A stretch of 63,928 bases of DNA from Priapulus caudatus. Lineage: Eukaryota > Priapulida > Priapulimorpha > Priapulimorphida > Priapulidae. The stretch lies in contig NW_014577629.1 of NCBI RefSeq assembly GCF_000485595.1, positions 53,033 to 116,960 on the forward strand, read 5' to 3'. The position numbers and the translations under genes are program-made. Shown piece after piece: positions 14,601 to 41,533 of this stretch (within the stretch, counting starts at the first letter, position 1; every line of letters starts with the position of its first letter). A model generated the notes under the pieces. That model was not told the DNA's origin and searched no databases. It was given only the letters and a program-made list of their open reading frames with translations.

Positions 14601-15721
14601 AGTGAGGAGAGTTACGAGAACGGGGAAAAAGCAGCAGCTCGAAGTAGACAGTTTGATGATCGAGTTCAACCGCAGGAAACGTCTGGAGAGAAGCACGTTG
14701 TTACCGATGAAGGGGGCAAGGGCACATGGTACGGGAATAACTAAGCGGAGAAAGACTCAAATTTCTAACAAATAATCTGTCCGGCATATTCCCAACCCCT
14801 ATAGTATACCCCACCCCTAAGATACTTGATATTGAGTCTATAAGGAGTTGTTCGCTCTCGTTAACAATCGAGCGTCACGTTTAACGCATTTTGCACATTT
14901 GCATTGCACATTTCTATTTCAGCCACGAATCGGTTGTGCGGCAAAGTTTGGTGCTGATATCAATCGTGTCTCTGAGTGTCGCAATTAATCACATCTGGTA
15001 CGTAGAGAGCCTGTTTAGAAATGTGTAAGAGATATCCTATTCGTGGTTAGTAGATTTTCCTCTTTTCGCCTGTCAATTCACCCTGCATGTGTATACCGTA
15101 CGAGAGTCACTGTCGTAACTAGGGGCCCGTTGTTAGAAACAAAATTCGTCTTATTATTGTCGTAACATAAATTTTTTTCTCGTAGACCGGACCTCTATGA
15201 TATACTGTATCTATACATGTTTCCGCCAACAGTCTATGAGAAAAGGTTAATGATTAGACTAATGTTAAAACAAATGTTGTTTCTGACAACGGGTCTCATG
15301 GTTTTTAAATAGGTTGTTGCGGCAAACCTACAAACGGTTATGCCGAACATAAAATACACTACTTGTTGCGGTGTACCATGTACTATATCATACAAAAGCT
15401 CCTCAATGCCGAATATTTGGTATAGCTGACTATTATTACTAATTGCTATTTATTACTTGTATCTATTAAATAAGTACGGTTTGTGTGTATGCTGAATACA
15501 CGTTTACACTATTTGCCATTAAAGCTAAATAGGCATATGTTGATCATGTGTTCAATGCGATTTTCTTGGCATGTTAACCGGAGTTTTATCGCAATCTGCG
15601 GCAGCGGAAAGTGTTATATCGCAAAGTCACCGGTGGGTATATGCCGAAAACGCAGTCGTACAGCCGAATAGGTACCATGTTTTTTGGGGGGATTCACTTC
15701 CCATGTAAACACACGCACTCA

Positions 15722-15805
<84 letters not shown>

Positions 15806-16810
15806 TATAATACCTATAGGTATATATGTTTTTCGATGGACAGGACACATGCACGCTTCACGCGTGATACTAATGCCGATCAGCGGCCTACTGTGTTTAA
15901 CGCAGACTGTTAATAATTAATTACTATTTACAGAATTACGAAAGCTGCATATACTATATGCAAACAAACAGAATAATTGTAATTTTACGCAGGTCAATTT
16001 TTTGACATCTTACGGCTATCTAAATTTCCGTTTCTATTCTATTTCTAATTGAAGCAAACACAATTGATTCCACATGGGACGTGATGTTGTTAAATGTTTA
16101 GATTTGCCTTAGATTGAAGGCCGACAGTGCCAGTATTGTCTATTCTATATCTGTCCGGAAACGAAAGAATGATACATCAAAATTGGTATTATAAATAATT
16201 CGTATAATAATCCCTATAAGTAAACATATATATATATATATATTTGTTTATTTATTTACTTTTAATATATCATATTATGTCGAGATGATTATTATTGCAA
16301 CTATAGTCGCAAAACACCTGGTCTTTTTCATATAGTTAGCCCACCGCCATTCACGGCTTTAATTTGTGCGTTACTAACGGTTTGTCGGCACTAGGATTGT
16401 TTTGACCTAACGTTTCAGCCACCCGTCTCGTGTTATTATCACCGGTTTTTGTTATATCACACGAACAAGCTAGAAATCTTAATGACCTAATAGCCATTTT
16501 AGCACGGACGCGCCAGCTATGTGGTGTGTGCGTGCGCGCGCGCGTACGTTTGTGTGTGCGCGTGCTTGCGTTTGTGTGTGTGCGTGCGTGCTCCTGTGGT
16601 AGTAATCCTAATTGACAACTTTGTTGTTCTGACAGGTTTCGTCCAAAAAAGCCCGGTCGATTGAAGAAACAGAGAAGGAAAGAAACTGAGAAAGAATTGG
16701 TGCGCAATAATTGGTTTTTGATGTGGGCGATTGTCACAGCACTGATAATCGAGATCTTCATCTATGTCTACCACTGCCACATCATAATCACGTATTACAG
16801 ACAAAAATGA
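2396..16810 (+). CDS. XYLT: peptide O-xylosyltransferase-like protein with acidic repeats and C-terminal membrane hairpin
   Basis: Nineteen joined exons give one open frame of about 1344 residues after the unknown N-terminus: 2396-2475, 3794-3936, 4408-4574, 5242-5326, 5576-5671, 6173-6301, 6546-6648, 7104-7282, 7604-7758, 8042-8088, 8301-8345, 8815-8894, 9354-9445, 9702-9868, 12144-12230, 12373-12460, 12685-14728, 14923-14997, 16636-16810. All junction phases agree. The order is that of GT14 xylosyltransferases: GFIILAHNG, YYVVHVD, NWGAYGIVRAELEAME, WDFVINLSGSDMPVRP, QWYILNR, IPDESYFLTMLRNS (its E matches the catalytic glutamate region), FFARKF, then a Xylo_C-like region ending GTWLVKIL. Family members transfer xylose from UDP-xylose to serine on core proteins in the secretory pathway, starting glycosaminoglycan chains. 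The sequence is divergent: the cysteine-rich CGCSPNDF block is reduced to GPRDF. It could be a paralogue with altered substrate. The C-terminal half is unlike known family members. Confidence 0.85.
5017..5054. mobile_element. 38-bp perfect palindrome with 8-bp flanking direct repeat
   Basis: The palindrome runs from CAGGAGTAGATAAAGGGAA into its exact complement ending ACTCCTG. It is flanked by CTGTAGAT on both sides (5009-5016 and 5055-5062). It lies in an intron of the xylosyltransferase-like gene and is the cleanest copy of the CAGGAG fold-back family described in the findings. Confidence 0.7.
5738..6080. repeat. GACCAT/GACCAC hexanucleotide array
   Basis: About 340 bp of (GACCAT)n, (GACCAC)n and GACGAT variants fill the intron between exons 5576-5671 and 6173-6301. 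The array is open in several frames (Asp-His repeats on +, Met/Val-rich on -), but the flanking exons splice cleanly around it, so it is intronic. Confidence 0.9.
10013..10064. repeat. AT microsatellite at duplication boundary
   Basis: The (AT)n tract sits immediately before the first copy of the duplicated block. A second AT tract follows the N gap at 11642-11676. Confidence 0.95.
10060..11630 (+). other. first copy of a duplicated block (exons 10473-10559, 10702-10789, 11014-11630 partial)
   Basis: This block matches 11731-13301 at a constant offset of 1671 bp with only scattered single-base differences, including one amino-acid change (GGKIPF here, GGKTPF in the second copy) and one H/R change. 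It holds duplicate exons of the xylosyltransferase-like gene and is cut off by the N gap after the first acidic repeat. Both exon sets are in phase with the preceding exon, so only one can be used per transcript. It is most likely the second haplotype placed in tandem. The last part (PQRCPFHPVEPDEE, DVLYDKDKL) matches repeat unit 2 of the other copy rather than unit 1, so the haplotypes differ in array structure. Confidence 0.8.
11631..11640. other. assembly gap (10 N)
   Basis: This is a placeholder gap inside the acidic-repeat exon. Just beyond it, 11678-11702 is an inverted, slightly altered copy of 9989-10015 (complement of CACTACATTATGCGGTTT), which suggests a misjoined contig end. Confidence 0.95.
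12685..14728 (+). CDS. XYLT: acidic tandem-repeat exon of the xylosyltransferase-like gene
   Basis: One 2,044-nt exon. It starts D-LKRLWRVDDVMVLP, continuing the catalytic part, then becomes acidic and low in hydrophobic residues. Four tandem units of 315 bp (105 residues) follow; the motif CTAGACAGTG recurs at 13011, 13326, 13641 and 13956. Each unit carries SEHRPI, DYLNEPA, FPTRKQLDV, MQDALDQPVDGAGSAPQ and EEPVLVDTKY. Units 1 and 3 resemble each other more than unit 2 (PQSCPF versus PQRCPF), indicating a 630-bp higher-order duplication. The exon ends in a Ser/Glu/Ala-rich tail. The donor ACATG|gtacgg is phase 2; reading through it would stop at 14742-14744. The repeat is not a domain I recognise. 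Confidence 0.85.
14923..16810 (+). CDS. XYLT: two terminal exons encoding a predicted C-terminal membrane hairpin
   Basis: Exon 14923-14997 (acceptor tttctatttcag, donor ATCTG|gtacgt) joins the acidic exon in phase 2 and encodes SLVLISIVSLSVAINHI, a hydrophobic stretch. Exon 16636-16810 (acceptor tctgacag) continues in phase with a basic loop (RPKKPGRLKKQRRK) and then a second hydrophobic stretch, NWFLMWAIVTALIIEIFIYV, before a short tail and a TGA stop at 16808-16810. By the positive-inside rule the loop would be cytosolic, which puts the catalytic domain in the lumen. Known xylosyltransferases use an N-terminal anchor instead. The topology is inference. Confidence 0.7.
15713..15806. repeat. 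compound (ACGC)n(AC)n(AT)n microsatellite
   Basis: This compound microsatellite lies in the last intron of the xylosyltransferase-like gene and has the same compound order as the start of the window. Confidence 0.95.
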
Positions 16811-16890
16811 CCCATTGTGTGAAACTCGCAAAGATGAAGTAGCAGAAACCGTCTGGAATTTTATTAATCTTATACATATGTACAAATTAA

Positions 16891-16896
16891 AATAAA
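16891..16896 (+). promoter_or_regulatory. polyadenylation signal AATAAA
   Basis: A canonical AATAAA lies 81 bp after the TGA of the xylosyltransferase-like gene, at a fitting distance and orientation. Confidence 0.6.
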
Positions 16897-17381
16897 CTTA
16901 AAAAACATAGTTATATAAATGCAAATAAACACTGAACTGTATTTTTTAATTAGTCACAGAATAGCTGGAGTGGCTTTTACTTGACGTCTTCCCAAATAGC
17001 AGTGACGTAGTTGGTTTAGAATCACTGATTCCTGCCCCGTGCAGTTTTTGCCACGACGTTCCAAGTGTCATTGTCGTAGCTGAAGGCAGCCTCAAGTTTA
17101 TTATGTTTCTATAATTTCACGTTGCTCGGCAATACACACGTAATTATAATTATATCAGAAAACAGGCAACATGCAGACACAGCACATAAGCTTCGAAAGT
17201 ATTTTTATACTGAGCATAACAGTTATCATATTTTATACAGACCTCGTTGAGTCGTTCCTATCTGCGCATAACAATTTTACGCGCAGTAATACATATAGTA
17301 GAAACATGTGATTCCAAAAATATATTTGCGCTCGGAATAATTGCTACCATTCTTTCATGATATTATTAATATTAAATAACA

Positions 17382-17416
17382 TCAGGGGTAAAGTCCTGCC
17401 TATTAATTACTCCTGA
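17382..17416. mobile_element. short CAGGAG-type fold-back
   Basis: ATCAGGGGTAA at the left is the near-complement of TTACTCCTGAT at the right (one mismatch in 11). It resembles the perfect palindrome at 5017-5054. Confidence 0.45.
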
Positions 17417-17771
17417 TATTAGAGTTTTATTCCACGCAGTATTTTACGTATTTTCACGTTACGCGTGTACACAACAGCATTTCAAAACGAAACGCAAGTA
17501 GTGCTAGCACTTTAAGGAATAAATGCATAAATACATGGTGTAAAGTTGTGGAAAGTGTTCAAAAGGATAGGTGAGATGTCCATGTAGATAAATAAGTGTT
17601 AAAAAGCCCGATCATTTTTGCGTTTTGTGAGCCATTTTTCGTGGAAGCAGTGGGGAGCAGGTGCAGTTAGTAAAACTGGCATAGAATGTTCTATACCCAT
17701 GCGGCAACTGTACGCGGGCTATAGTTCTAGAGCTACAAGCTGGAGTGATGCAAAAGAAAGCATTTTGCTAG

Positions 17772-17880
17772 GTGTGGATGGAGAGGCCGGTTTTGTTTGA
17801 TGTTACTCTGCCGGAATACAGCGACCGCACTAAGAAACATGCGGCATATAAAGATGTCGCGATCCAACTGGAAATGACGG
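17772..17880 (+). mobile_element. possible retrotransposon ORF remnant
   Basis: A short open stretch reads RPVLFDVTLPEYSDR followed by KKHAAYKDVAIQLE. This recalls the segment after the reverse transcriptase of many LINE-like elements, where a 'fDVtvP ... K...KY.dL..E' pattern is common. The flanks are not coding and no reverse-transcriptase core is visible, so this is at best a scrap. Confidence 0.3.
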
Positions 17881-19007
17881 GTAAATACCTCCCATGCCGC
17901 CAGCGTCATTTTTCACCAAATGGTAGCCGTGGTAGCCAGTCGCTTGCATGCGCACACTCGGCGAGGCGTGCGATCGATCGCATGCGATTGCAGGTTGCAG
18001 CAAAGTCGCAAGTCTGCGCTAGGCTTAAATTTAATGTTATATTAATACTCTTTTTTATATTAATTATAATATTTTATATTAATACTAAAATTTATATTAA
18101 TTAGCGCGCGAATGAAACTGCCGTATCATAGAGGAATAATCGTTTGACCATTACTAATACATACTACATAGCGGTCTTTCGAGTTGGACCAGATGTGACT
18201 TCTAGCGAACTAAGGAGTTGAATCAACAAGATCTATATAGTAGTAATTTAGACATAATTATGTACGGCACGAACATGTGCGTATTGGGTGGGTGGGTATT
18301 GTTTAGCGATTTGCTACTTTCCTTCCGTATCCACGCACGATGTATAATGTCAATATCTTTTAACCTACCGCCTGTATTCAGCGAAAGAAGATCGTGGCGT
18401 ATACGGAAACTGATAATGTGCTCATAGAATTTATATGTGTTGTAGAGAATTCGTGTTCGACACATAATTGATAGCTTACTATGACTGTTCGCGCGGGTAA
18501 AACTAATGCCAGACAGGGCGCAGCGAGAAAAGGTGACTGGCGAAAAAATATTTAATCTAGTGTCCCACGGAAATTAAATACGATAGAAAGCCAGCTGCTT
18601 TGAAAACGCCGAGTGCGATAGTTTGAAATTAATTTGGCGAAAGAGATCTTAATTTTTGTTTGATCGTCCTTTTAGAGACGGCTGAAAAGATAAAGATGGC
18701 TATGCAATTATTGGCCGATTTTGAAGCGACCGCTAATCAAAACATTTGACGGGTTTTAGAAAACATAGAATCCCGGATTAATAAAGTAAGTTCTTGATTG
18801 AGCACAGCTAAAGCTGCATCGTGAAATGATGAAGAAGGAAATTAAGGGCTTCGATAGACCGTCCGAGAAGAAACGCGAGTTAACGTGTAGTAAGATTTAA
18901 AGTTAAGAAAGCGGTTAAAGTGATTCAGCTTCCTTTCAAGCCGGAAAGGAATAGGAGTAAAAGGAATCGTGGTCAAGTCGTTGGTCCACGAACGTGGAAC
19001 CAAACCA

Positions 19008-19033
19008 ACACACACACACACACACGCACGCGC

Positions 19034-19085
<52 letters not shown>
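19008..19085. repeat. CA/CG microsatellite
   Basis: (CA)n with an internal (CGCA)n block. Confidence 0.95.
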
Positions 19086-19087
<2 letters not shown>

Positions 19088-20439
19088 AATGAATTTCTGG
19101 AAGCCACTCAGAGCGTAATTAGCAATCGACGTAGTATATACGAGGTTTAGACGAAAACCGATTGTAAACGTTACTATATCTTTTTCGGTTTTCTTAAGAG
19201 TGGATTAGTATTACAGGTGTCCTTTATTTCTTCACCCTACTGAACTTCTGAAATTTTAAAAGGCGTGACTTGTAGTGACGACTGCATACTGTATTTTAAT
19301 ATCACAGTTGCTACAGTATACGAAGCAGAATACAGAAACGTGTTTGAAAAAAATAGTGGACACTCTGAAAACCATCTGTATGACCTCCTGTACAAGCAAT
19401 CTCACGTTGTTAGCTGTTAGCTACCTGTTAGGGTAAAAATATAACCGTGAGGTCGTCGCATTATCGAGGAAAGGCGTTCGGCGTTTCCTCATCCACATCA
19501 ATGTTCAGGATAACATTTCTCCCACACGCCACCGCGGGAGTGATGTGCTTGTATGGAAGAGAAAGATGTGATGGGTAATAAGCTCGCAATGCGCAGAAAG
19601 CGTAAGGTAGTTTCATCTGGTTTTAAACCGCGACGCCGCGTCGCCATTACCTACTCGGAATGTGATGTTCCAACCGTAGAAATATGTAGAGACACTACTA
19701 TATTAGTACTTACTAGTCTACTACATTATTTCTATGGTTCCAACACACCGTTCGCACACTCGCGGCACACGCGAACCACCGGCGGCAGTCACGTACGGCT
19801 GCGGGCGCGGCTGTCATGTGTTGCTGCGACGCAGTCTCCGGTATTCGCCGTCGTGGTTCAGCAATGGCTTCGCGTAATCATCGCTTCTGTGTATCGCCCT
19901 GGTCTTGACTAGTGCAGGTAATTTATGCCCGCCATCCAGCCGTCGTGGTGAAGCGCTCGCGACTGAAACCGTAGAGAGAGATCTCATGTAATGAAAAGAC
20001 GTTTTCACTCGGTCTCGGACTTCTTAGTAAGACCGTCTTAATTAACAGCAACCTTACAGCGGTTTGCGGATCTGACGCAGCCACCCGGAAGTTGTTTTAA
20101 CGGAGAATTTCATTGGAGGGAAAAACACTCGAGAATTTACTTCATATTTTACAACGAGCATCATTCGTCATCATTGTATGCAGCCGGTTTGTGGATAATC
20201 TTACGCTGGTGTTTATAAGCCGCGTTCTCATTTTTGAAATGCATACAATACCTATCTCGACTTACACAACATAAAAACTCACTAGCTGTCAAATCATGGC
20301 CGGGAAATATTCTACGATCCGCCGATTCACCGCCGACGAAGAGAGGTTCGGCAGCCGTGACTGAGTAACCCAACGTATGGACGCAATGTGACCCCAAGGT
20401 AAAGCAACTCAAATACACCAACGCTACGCAAGCAGAGTA

Positions 20440-20580
20440 AACTAAATGACACGCAACGCAACACAATGCAATACCATGCCACCACACGGTATGGCACGAT
20501 ACAACGCGACACAATGCAAAGCAACGTAACGTAGTGCAACGCAAAGCAACGCACGCAACGCAACGCTAAACAACACAACA
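20440..20580. repeat. degenerate AACGC / AACAC short-period array
   Basis: A loose array of five-base units such as ACGCA, AAGCA and ACACA, too degenerate to define a strict period. Confidence 0.6.
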
Positions 20581-21144
20581 CGTAACAATAAAATTTCCAA
20601 TGCGCACAACTAGAATTCCATTGAGTTTTATAATATCATGTCATATACTGGTCAAAAAATTTGTGTGCGTATGCATGTGCGCATGTATGGATACTGTGTA
20701 CCTACTATGTTCACTAGACATGAGTATAGAAGCGTAAATGGATTTTCAGATAATATATTTATCATGGTCGATTAACACGCTGAACAACAAAACAACAATC
20801 ACAACAACAGAAAAAACGTTTGCGAGAACATCCTAGCGGTAACCTAATAAGGATTACTTGGCGTTGTTGTTGCTTGTGCTGCCAGTACTTCATTGGGACT
20901 CCTGTTGGCAGACTCTCTGCCGACGTCGCGGCCGATGCACAAGCCGACATTAGTTGGCGGAGAACATTCGGTGTTGCTTACACCTCCCGTCATCTGCATC
21001 GGTTTCGAGGTAATGTAGCTGCTAGCACTGTCCACGTTGGCGGAACGATTTCGAGACTGCAAAACAATACGATGACATCATTTTCATGCTGAGATGTGCA
21101 AAACAAGAATGGATAAATGCTCCGATTATGGCTGACTATCACAT

Positions 21145-21204
21145 CAGAGGTGAATAACGACAAATAATTTTTTTTCTCAAAAGATTTGTCATTATTCGCT
21201 CCTG
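21145..21204. repeat. imperfect inverted repeat of the CAGGAG family
   Basis: The left arm CAGAGGTGAATAACGACAAA pairs with the right arm ending GTCATTATTCGCTCCTG, with a T-rich loop between. It lies just downstream of the ANKRD55 stop codon. Confidence 0.45.
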
Positions 21205-21319
21205 CTGTTACGGAAGAGCATCCCTCTACTCAGTTGTAACACCATTTAGATTTATGGCGAGACAAGGAATATTTAGTGCGTTTTTATCTGCCCAAGTTTT
21301 AATTAAGCGCGTAACACAT

Positions 21320-35658
<14,339 letters not shown>

Positions 35659-38403
35659 CCTCGGCAGGCGCAGCCGCCAACGAAATCCGAATGCCCGGCG
35701 GCTAGTCTCGATGCTTTGAACGACAACTGCCTGCGTGCCGCGCTGTCGTAACGCCATGTCCGCGTCCTTCAGCGGATGACCTGAGATGCCATAGCAGGCG
35801 CATGCGCACGCGAGGTGCAAAGAAATCGATCCCTTTGCGCTCCAATCATAGATCGGCAAAATTAATGCGGCACTCGACGACCGGCGTTTAGACGAATATC
35901 TAGGACAGCGCAAATATAACGCACAACGCTACCTGTATCCCTGCGATGTGCACACAATACACATGCACAACGCTACCTGTATCCCTGCGATGTGCACACA
36001 ATACACATGCACAGCTAGCTTATTAGCACGGAATACTGCGACTAATCTCATGTTGTTATATTGCACGCCCACCCTGCCATCCGGCGCTTTCTATACCTCA
36101 CAATGTTACTTATCCTACTTAGCTTGACAGCTTATAGAACAAGGCATTGCTCGCTGCATAGTAAGGTTTGATCACGACCGAATGATGCGTAGGTGCTTAT
36201 ACCCAATATGTCGCTTCACTTAATTATTCCTATTACTTTCCACAGAAATAATATACTATATTATAATGAAAGAATAAACAGGCAATTCACGTGTAGTATT
36301 TTATTTCTATACTACTTTCAGAACAATGGTAGTAGTGAAATGGCTCATAATAAGTGAGGAACGCGGGACGCGCGGTTGGATCATTTTTAATTATTTAGGA
36401 ACCGGCAAGTAATACGGTAACAGAAGGAAACCGGAACTAAGAATTGCGATTTTAATTCATTGCATTTTGACACATTTTTTATCTGGGAAACTGGGAATGA
36501 ACAGCACCCTTCTTAGTAATGGCAGAGACAATAGCACACTAATAGGGCCTGTTCTAGGGTCTCTGGTAATGGTAAGTGGGGTAAATGTAAAGTAATTATA
36601 GTATGCGAAAGCAGAGCAATAAAAATGCGAGGAAGCGAGACAAATGCGATAATTAATGCTAGTATAACTGCGCGAATGTATGTTGGGTTACATCAATAAT
36701 AAAAATAATAATAATAGTCACTCGGACCAAAGGTGGCGGTGACACAGACCGTCGTCGATAGGCGCGTGGATGGCTGGATCGACTGGTTCATCCGGGAAGC
36801 ACGGCGCCTGCTTCGTACGACGCATTTATTTATTTATTTCCTGACGGTATAAAGGATAGATCAACATGAGCTTGCGAGCTAATCACCGTTTGTGCAATAA
36901 CAATAAGAATAATAACCATTATTATTATTGTTATAATAGTAAAGTGTTAGCTTAACAAGTAACACGTGACGATACCAATGGTAGCTAAAGTGCTATAGGT
37001 GTAGATCACAGTGTGCCTCCGTTCTCTCGCACTGGTATTGATGCGTTTACCTTCAGCGATTTGACCTCGACATGGTTGAGGCCTTGTGGGACATTGAGCG
37101 TTCATATTTTTATCAAATGTTTCCCAGACTTACTGAAAACATTGGTTGATGGTTATTACAATAGGTAGAGTAGTATTTAATACCTAATCTTTTGTGAATT
37201 TCTACACGGTAGTGCGTGTGTTGCAGAGGAGTATTTAAAAGACACTTACGTGAAACTATTAGGCGATATAAAGTACGGAAACACTAAAAAAATTTGGGAC
37301 AAATACAATGTATTTATTATCATTTTATTACTGACACAGCCCAGGTGCCTATGTCTACGTACCGATGAGATGCGCTGTGCTACAGCTGCTGTTTTGATCG
37401 AGGTTTACATAGCAGAGGCAGCAGCTACCTGATTATAAATTAAAAGCTATCAAGTACCTGAAATCGTGACAGGTTCAACAGCAGCGATGTGTGGCGCCCT
37501 CTTTTGGTCACGAATTACCCAAATTAACGTGACTGTATTTTGTCTGACGTTGCGCATCACTTATATATTTTAATACTGTCCTTGTAATTTTACCTGTGTG
37601 TCATGTCTGTAAACGGTAATGATGGATCATGAAATACACTCTGTATAATTGTGTGGCAGTATAATGCACGTAATACTATTGTGGCAATAATATAATTTTG
37701 TAGACATGGTGACATAACTATAGTAAATTAGTTCATCACACATTGTTACGCTGTCAATTTCATCCCCAATTATATCAAACTAATTACATTTAAGTACTTT
37801 TGCATGTACCTTGTGTATACAGCTACGGGACAAGGAATTTGTCTAAACTGATTTTTTATAAGAAAATATATATTAAATATCTATATACATCAAAAAGATC
37901 TACCATCTATCATTACAGTTGCTGCTCTTTCACCATTTATAGTGCCATTTAAACGGACGCACTATCTCACTGTGACCATAGGTGACGAATCTGAAAACCA
38001 TAGGGTGAGCTTTTGTCGACTCCACCCAATTATATACCTTAACTTATGAAATAAATGGTGAACTTTACCTTCACCTTCTTTGGCCTTTGGCCCTTGGCCT
38101 CCAGTACCTCACAGATAACGTCATTTTAGAGTGCCCATACAAATACCTAACAAAATATTTGGGACTAGTGTCACATATTTCTCTCAATTATGCCAGATCT
38201 AACATATAGGAAAACGTAGCGTAACCCAACAATGATAATTAGTACAATCCCAGCCTGTCCACTACAAAAATGCTTGTGGCACAGCCACATGGCTATGATG
38301 ATCATCACATGTCCCAGTATTGCACTGCTATGATGCTATCACAATGGAAATCTATGATGAGGACATTCTGAAAGTTATCCGGGAATTCTATTTTCCTTGT
38401 AGA
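35659..38403. other. intergenic region between ANKRD55 and IDUA
   Basis: No gene is supported. It includes the GC-rich ANKRD55 upstream segment, a 44-bp tandem duplication (35921-36008) and AT-rich unique sequence. Confidence 0.6.
35921..36008. repeat. 44-bp perfect tandem duplication
   Basis: The unit beginning GCACAACGCTACCTGTATCC occurs twice head to tail, just upstream of ANKRD55. Confidence 0.9.
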
Positions 38404-41400
38404 TCAACCATACGGAGCAGGGAGAGAGTATGGTCCAGGCCTTTTCCAGTAATCTACAGCCCTTACTCTGTACAATCCTCTCACTTTTTCACCATCACCT
38501 GAAATGAAAAGAAGCAGTGATAGTTTAATCCTAAAATGTTTATAGGTACATTTTGTAGACATTTACATCAGCTATATTAGGGCTACTATTGCACTGACGT
38601 ATCCATCATATCTTCAACACAGTTACAATGACACACCCACACACTTACACACACGCATATGCACGCACGCACGCACGCATGCACGCACGCATGCATACAC
38701 ACTATGTTGAACAATGTACATTGCAAAATGTGAAATAATCTACCATACGTGCTATTCAGATTCGTCTATCCAGCAGAGCAAAGAGACTAGTTGTGAGCAC
38801 ATGAAACATTGCTACACTATTTACCGATGTAGTCATGACGCTCTTCCAGTGGCACATATAAGTACGAAGTAAAGATGATATCGTCCCCGTTCACTCGGCG
38901 AAACTTTGTCTTCCCGCCGTGTGGAGCAAACTGCACCTCGTACGTCTCGATGCACCTGGTATGCACGCAGGAGTCGCTCCAGAACAACAGCACCTGATCG
39001 CGCGTGACGTTGCGGACGACGAGGTTCGTCACCTGTGCTGGAGGTAGCTGTGCCCTAGCACAGACGTGAAACAGCACAACCCCGGGCAGCGGTATGGTCC
39101 ACGCGATGCCAGCAGCTATCGCGTCTTGGCTTGGAGGGAATGGTGCAGGTTTCGACCATCGGTATGGACCCTGCTCAGCGACGGAGAAATGAGAAAAACC
39201 TGGGTGTAGAGGTTGATAGCATGATAATCAATATAATACATTTAAACAATACACCATTAAGATTTAGGCTTACAACTTAAATGCTTGCAGTAGCACTTTA
39301 CATGACTTATAAAGAAATAAATGAATTGAATAAAATTGAAGGCAATAACAAATTTGTTGCCATGATTCACATTCTTCTACTCATAGTTACGCACGTGTGG
39401 TAATTTTGTGGGACTAAACGTTTGGTGACCTGAGATGTGTCACTATAGTGTTGTTGCTACCTATACAGATGGTAGGTAAAAATTCTGTAAATTATATATT
39501 CCCCACAACAGCTCATACTGCATTTAAAGTACAGCCATAATTTATCCCTACAAAATAAACACCTCCTGATCTCTTATCTTCTGGAACTGTTCAACTGTTG
39601 GGAAAGCTGGTTGGCCCATGTTATTCCATACATAAGCTGGGTTTGTCCTCCAGTTACTCACTTCGTACTGCACCCACATCGCGTCTACAATATAGCAAAT
39701 AAGCAGGAGTGTCATAATATAGATGTATATTATATATGTTTATGGCATATCTATATTATGACACTCCTGATATAGGCATGTCATGAGCGCACAGTCACCA
39801 CAGAGGATTTAAAGTGATTACGTCCCCGTAAATAATAAAAAATAAAAGAAATATTTCCACTTTTTCATAAAATATAAGGAATTCTGTTCACATTTTATGG
39901 TTAAATTGCTGCATTATACTTCCTATTTTACTATATTGTTCGATGTGAACATACACTCGTGCCCCATACATAGCCCATAGCAAGCAATTAATGTTGAGAA
40001 CATTAATTCAAATCGTCCTGGTTTTTTGGATTTTTAACTAGTTGAGAAGCAATCTTATCAGGTAAGAATTTGACGATTTGTTTAGTCCCGTTAGTTCTTA
40101 CTTTTAATGTAAAAAAATGGCAATTTTTTTTTACAAATTTTACCTTAAAAAATTCGTGACGTAAAAACCATTTAAACACAAAATATTTCAGTATTTTTTT
40201 CTAGAATTACAACTTGTCCAAAACCATACCAATGCCACTAAGGAATATGAAGTCTTTTACTCAGGTTATGTTTACTCAGGTAATGTTTCAGTAACACTTT
40301 CTATTTAAAAACTTTTTATAAGGTAATAACTTTTACCTTTAATATTGATTGAATTTGGTATGCCGGATATACTAATATTTATTGTTGAACTGCCCTTTGT
40401 TGTCCCAATATCATCACTATTGTAAATCAGAATGGAGATCTGCCAGCTAGAGAAACATGTAAAAGAACAAAAATATTACTGTTTCTATACATAAGTTTTG
40501 TAAAAGAAAAAATGCTATGAATGTTAGGGTGTTGGCAAGTATTTGTCTGAGAAAAGAAATTCCTATAGTCTTGGTTAATTTATTAATGCAACATGATGGC
40601 TACGTACTACTCTTGTCATTGCTTTCCATAGTCAATGCCATTAGAGAAAATTTATATAACACGCTATCGAAATATCAAGCACAGCACTATTGGCTATTTA
40701 ATACGATACTTTTAAAAGCCACTGCATGACAAATGATCTCATTAGGAAATCCTGCTAAATTACACAAATACCTGTCTTGTCCACGCACAGTGTTTGGTTC
40801 ATGCACAGAAGCGATCACACCCAATCTGCTGTTGTTTGGGACTGGCATGCCTTGTCTGTTGAAGACTTCAGTTGGTAGTTGCGTCTCTCCAAGAAATGAC
40901 AGCAGCCCCATCACTGTGTAAACTGGTTTTCGTATGAACTGGCTATGGTACGACTGAGTGTTATTGATTTGCATTCTAGCCAGTAGGGTGCGCTGTGTGA
41001 AGTAGTGTGGATAGTAGTTAAGGAAGCCATTGTCGTTGCCCAGTAATTTGTATCCTATGGTGTTACCTTTCCTGGCCAGGATGAGACTTTGGTGTTGTGC
41101 TATGACCTACACACAACATTTTGCTTGATGGAAAAAATTTCCACAGCTTTTTGTGGTAACGCAGATATATGCAACACTAATGCCAAGATATAAATGTACA
41201 CACACCTAAATTGATTATCATACTTATTACTACTGTAAAAATAAACTGTATTGGTATATTTCTTATACTGATTAGCATTATATACATACCTTAGCTACCA
41301 TAGCACCATAGGTTGCATCAGCTCTCCACTTATGTGCCTTGGACCAACCTTTCATCGGGTCTGCTTCACTATAGAAAGCGTAGACAGACTTAGCCTCACA

Positions 41401-41478
41401 AATAATACAAAGATGTGTACTGCAATATTAAATCAATCATATACGTAGTGCCACAGCGCAACAGTGTGCATCCGAGAC

Positions 41479-41533
<55 letters not shown>

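Larger units (their letters stand above)
16900..21319. other. intergenic region between the convergent 3' ends of the XYLT-like gene and ANKRD55
   Basis: No gene is supported here. The region contains a fold-back (17382-17416), a possible retrotransposon scrap (17772-17880), a CA/CG microsatellite (19008-19085), a degenerate ACGCA-type array (20440-20580) and an imperfect inverted repeat (21145-21204). Confidence 0.6.

Noticed and set aside
19553-19912. 119-codon open frame
   Set aside because: No recognisable motif, no flanking splice signals that link to a gene, and mixed composition; likely chance.
20161-20581. Cysteine-rich frames on the minus strand
   Set aside because: They follow the degenerate ACGCA array.
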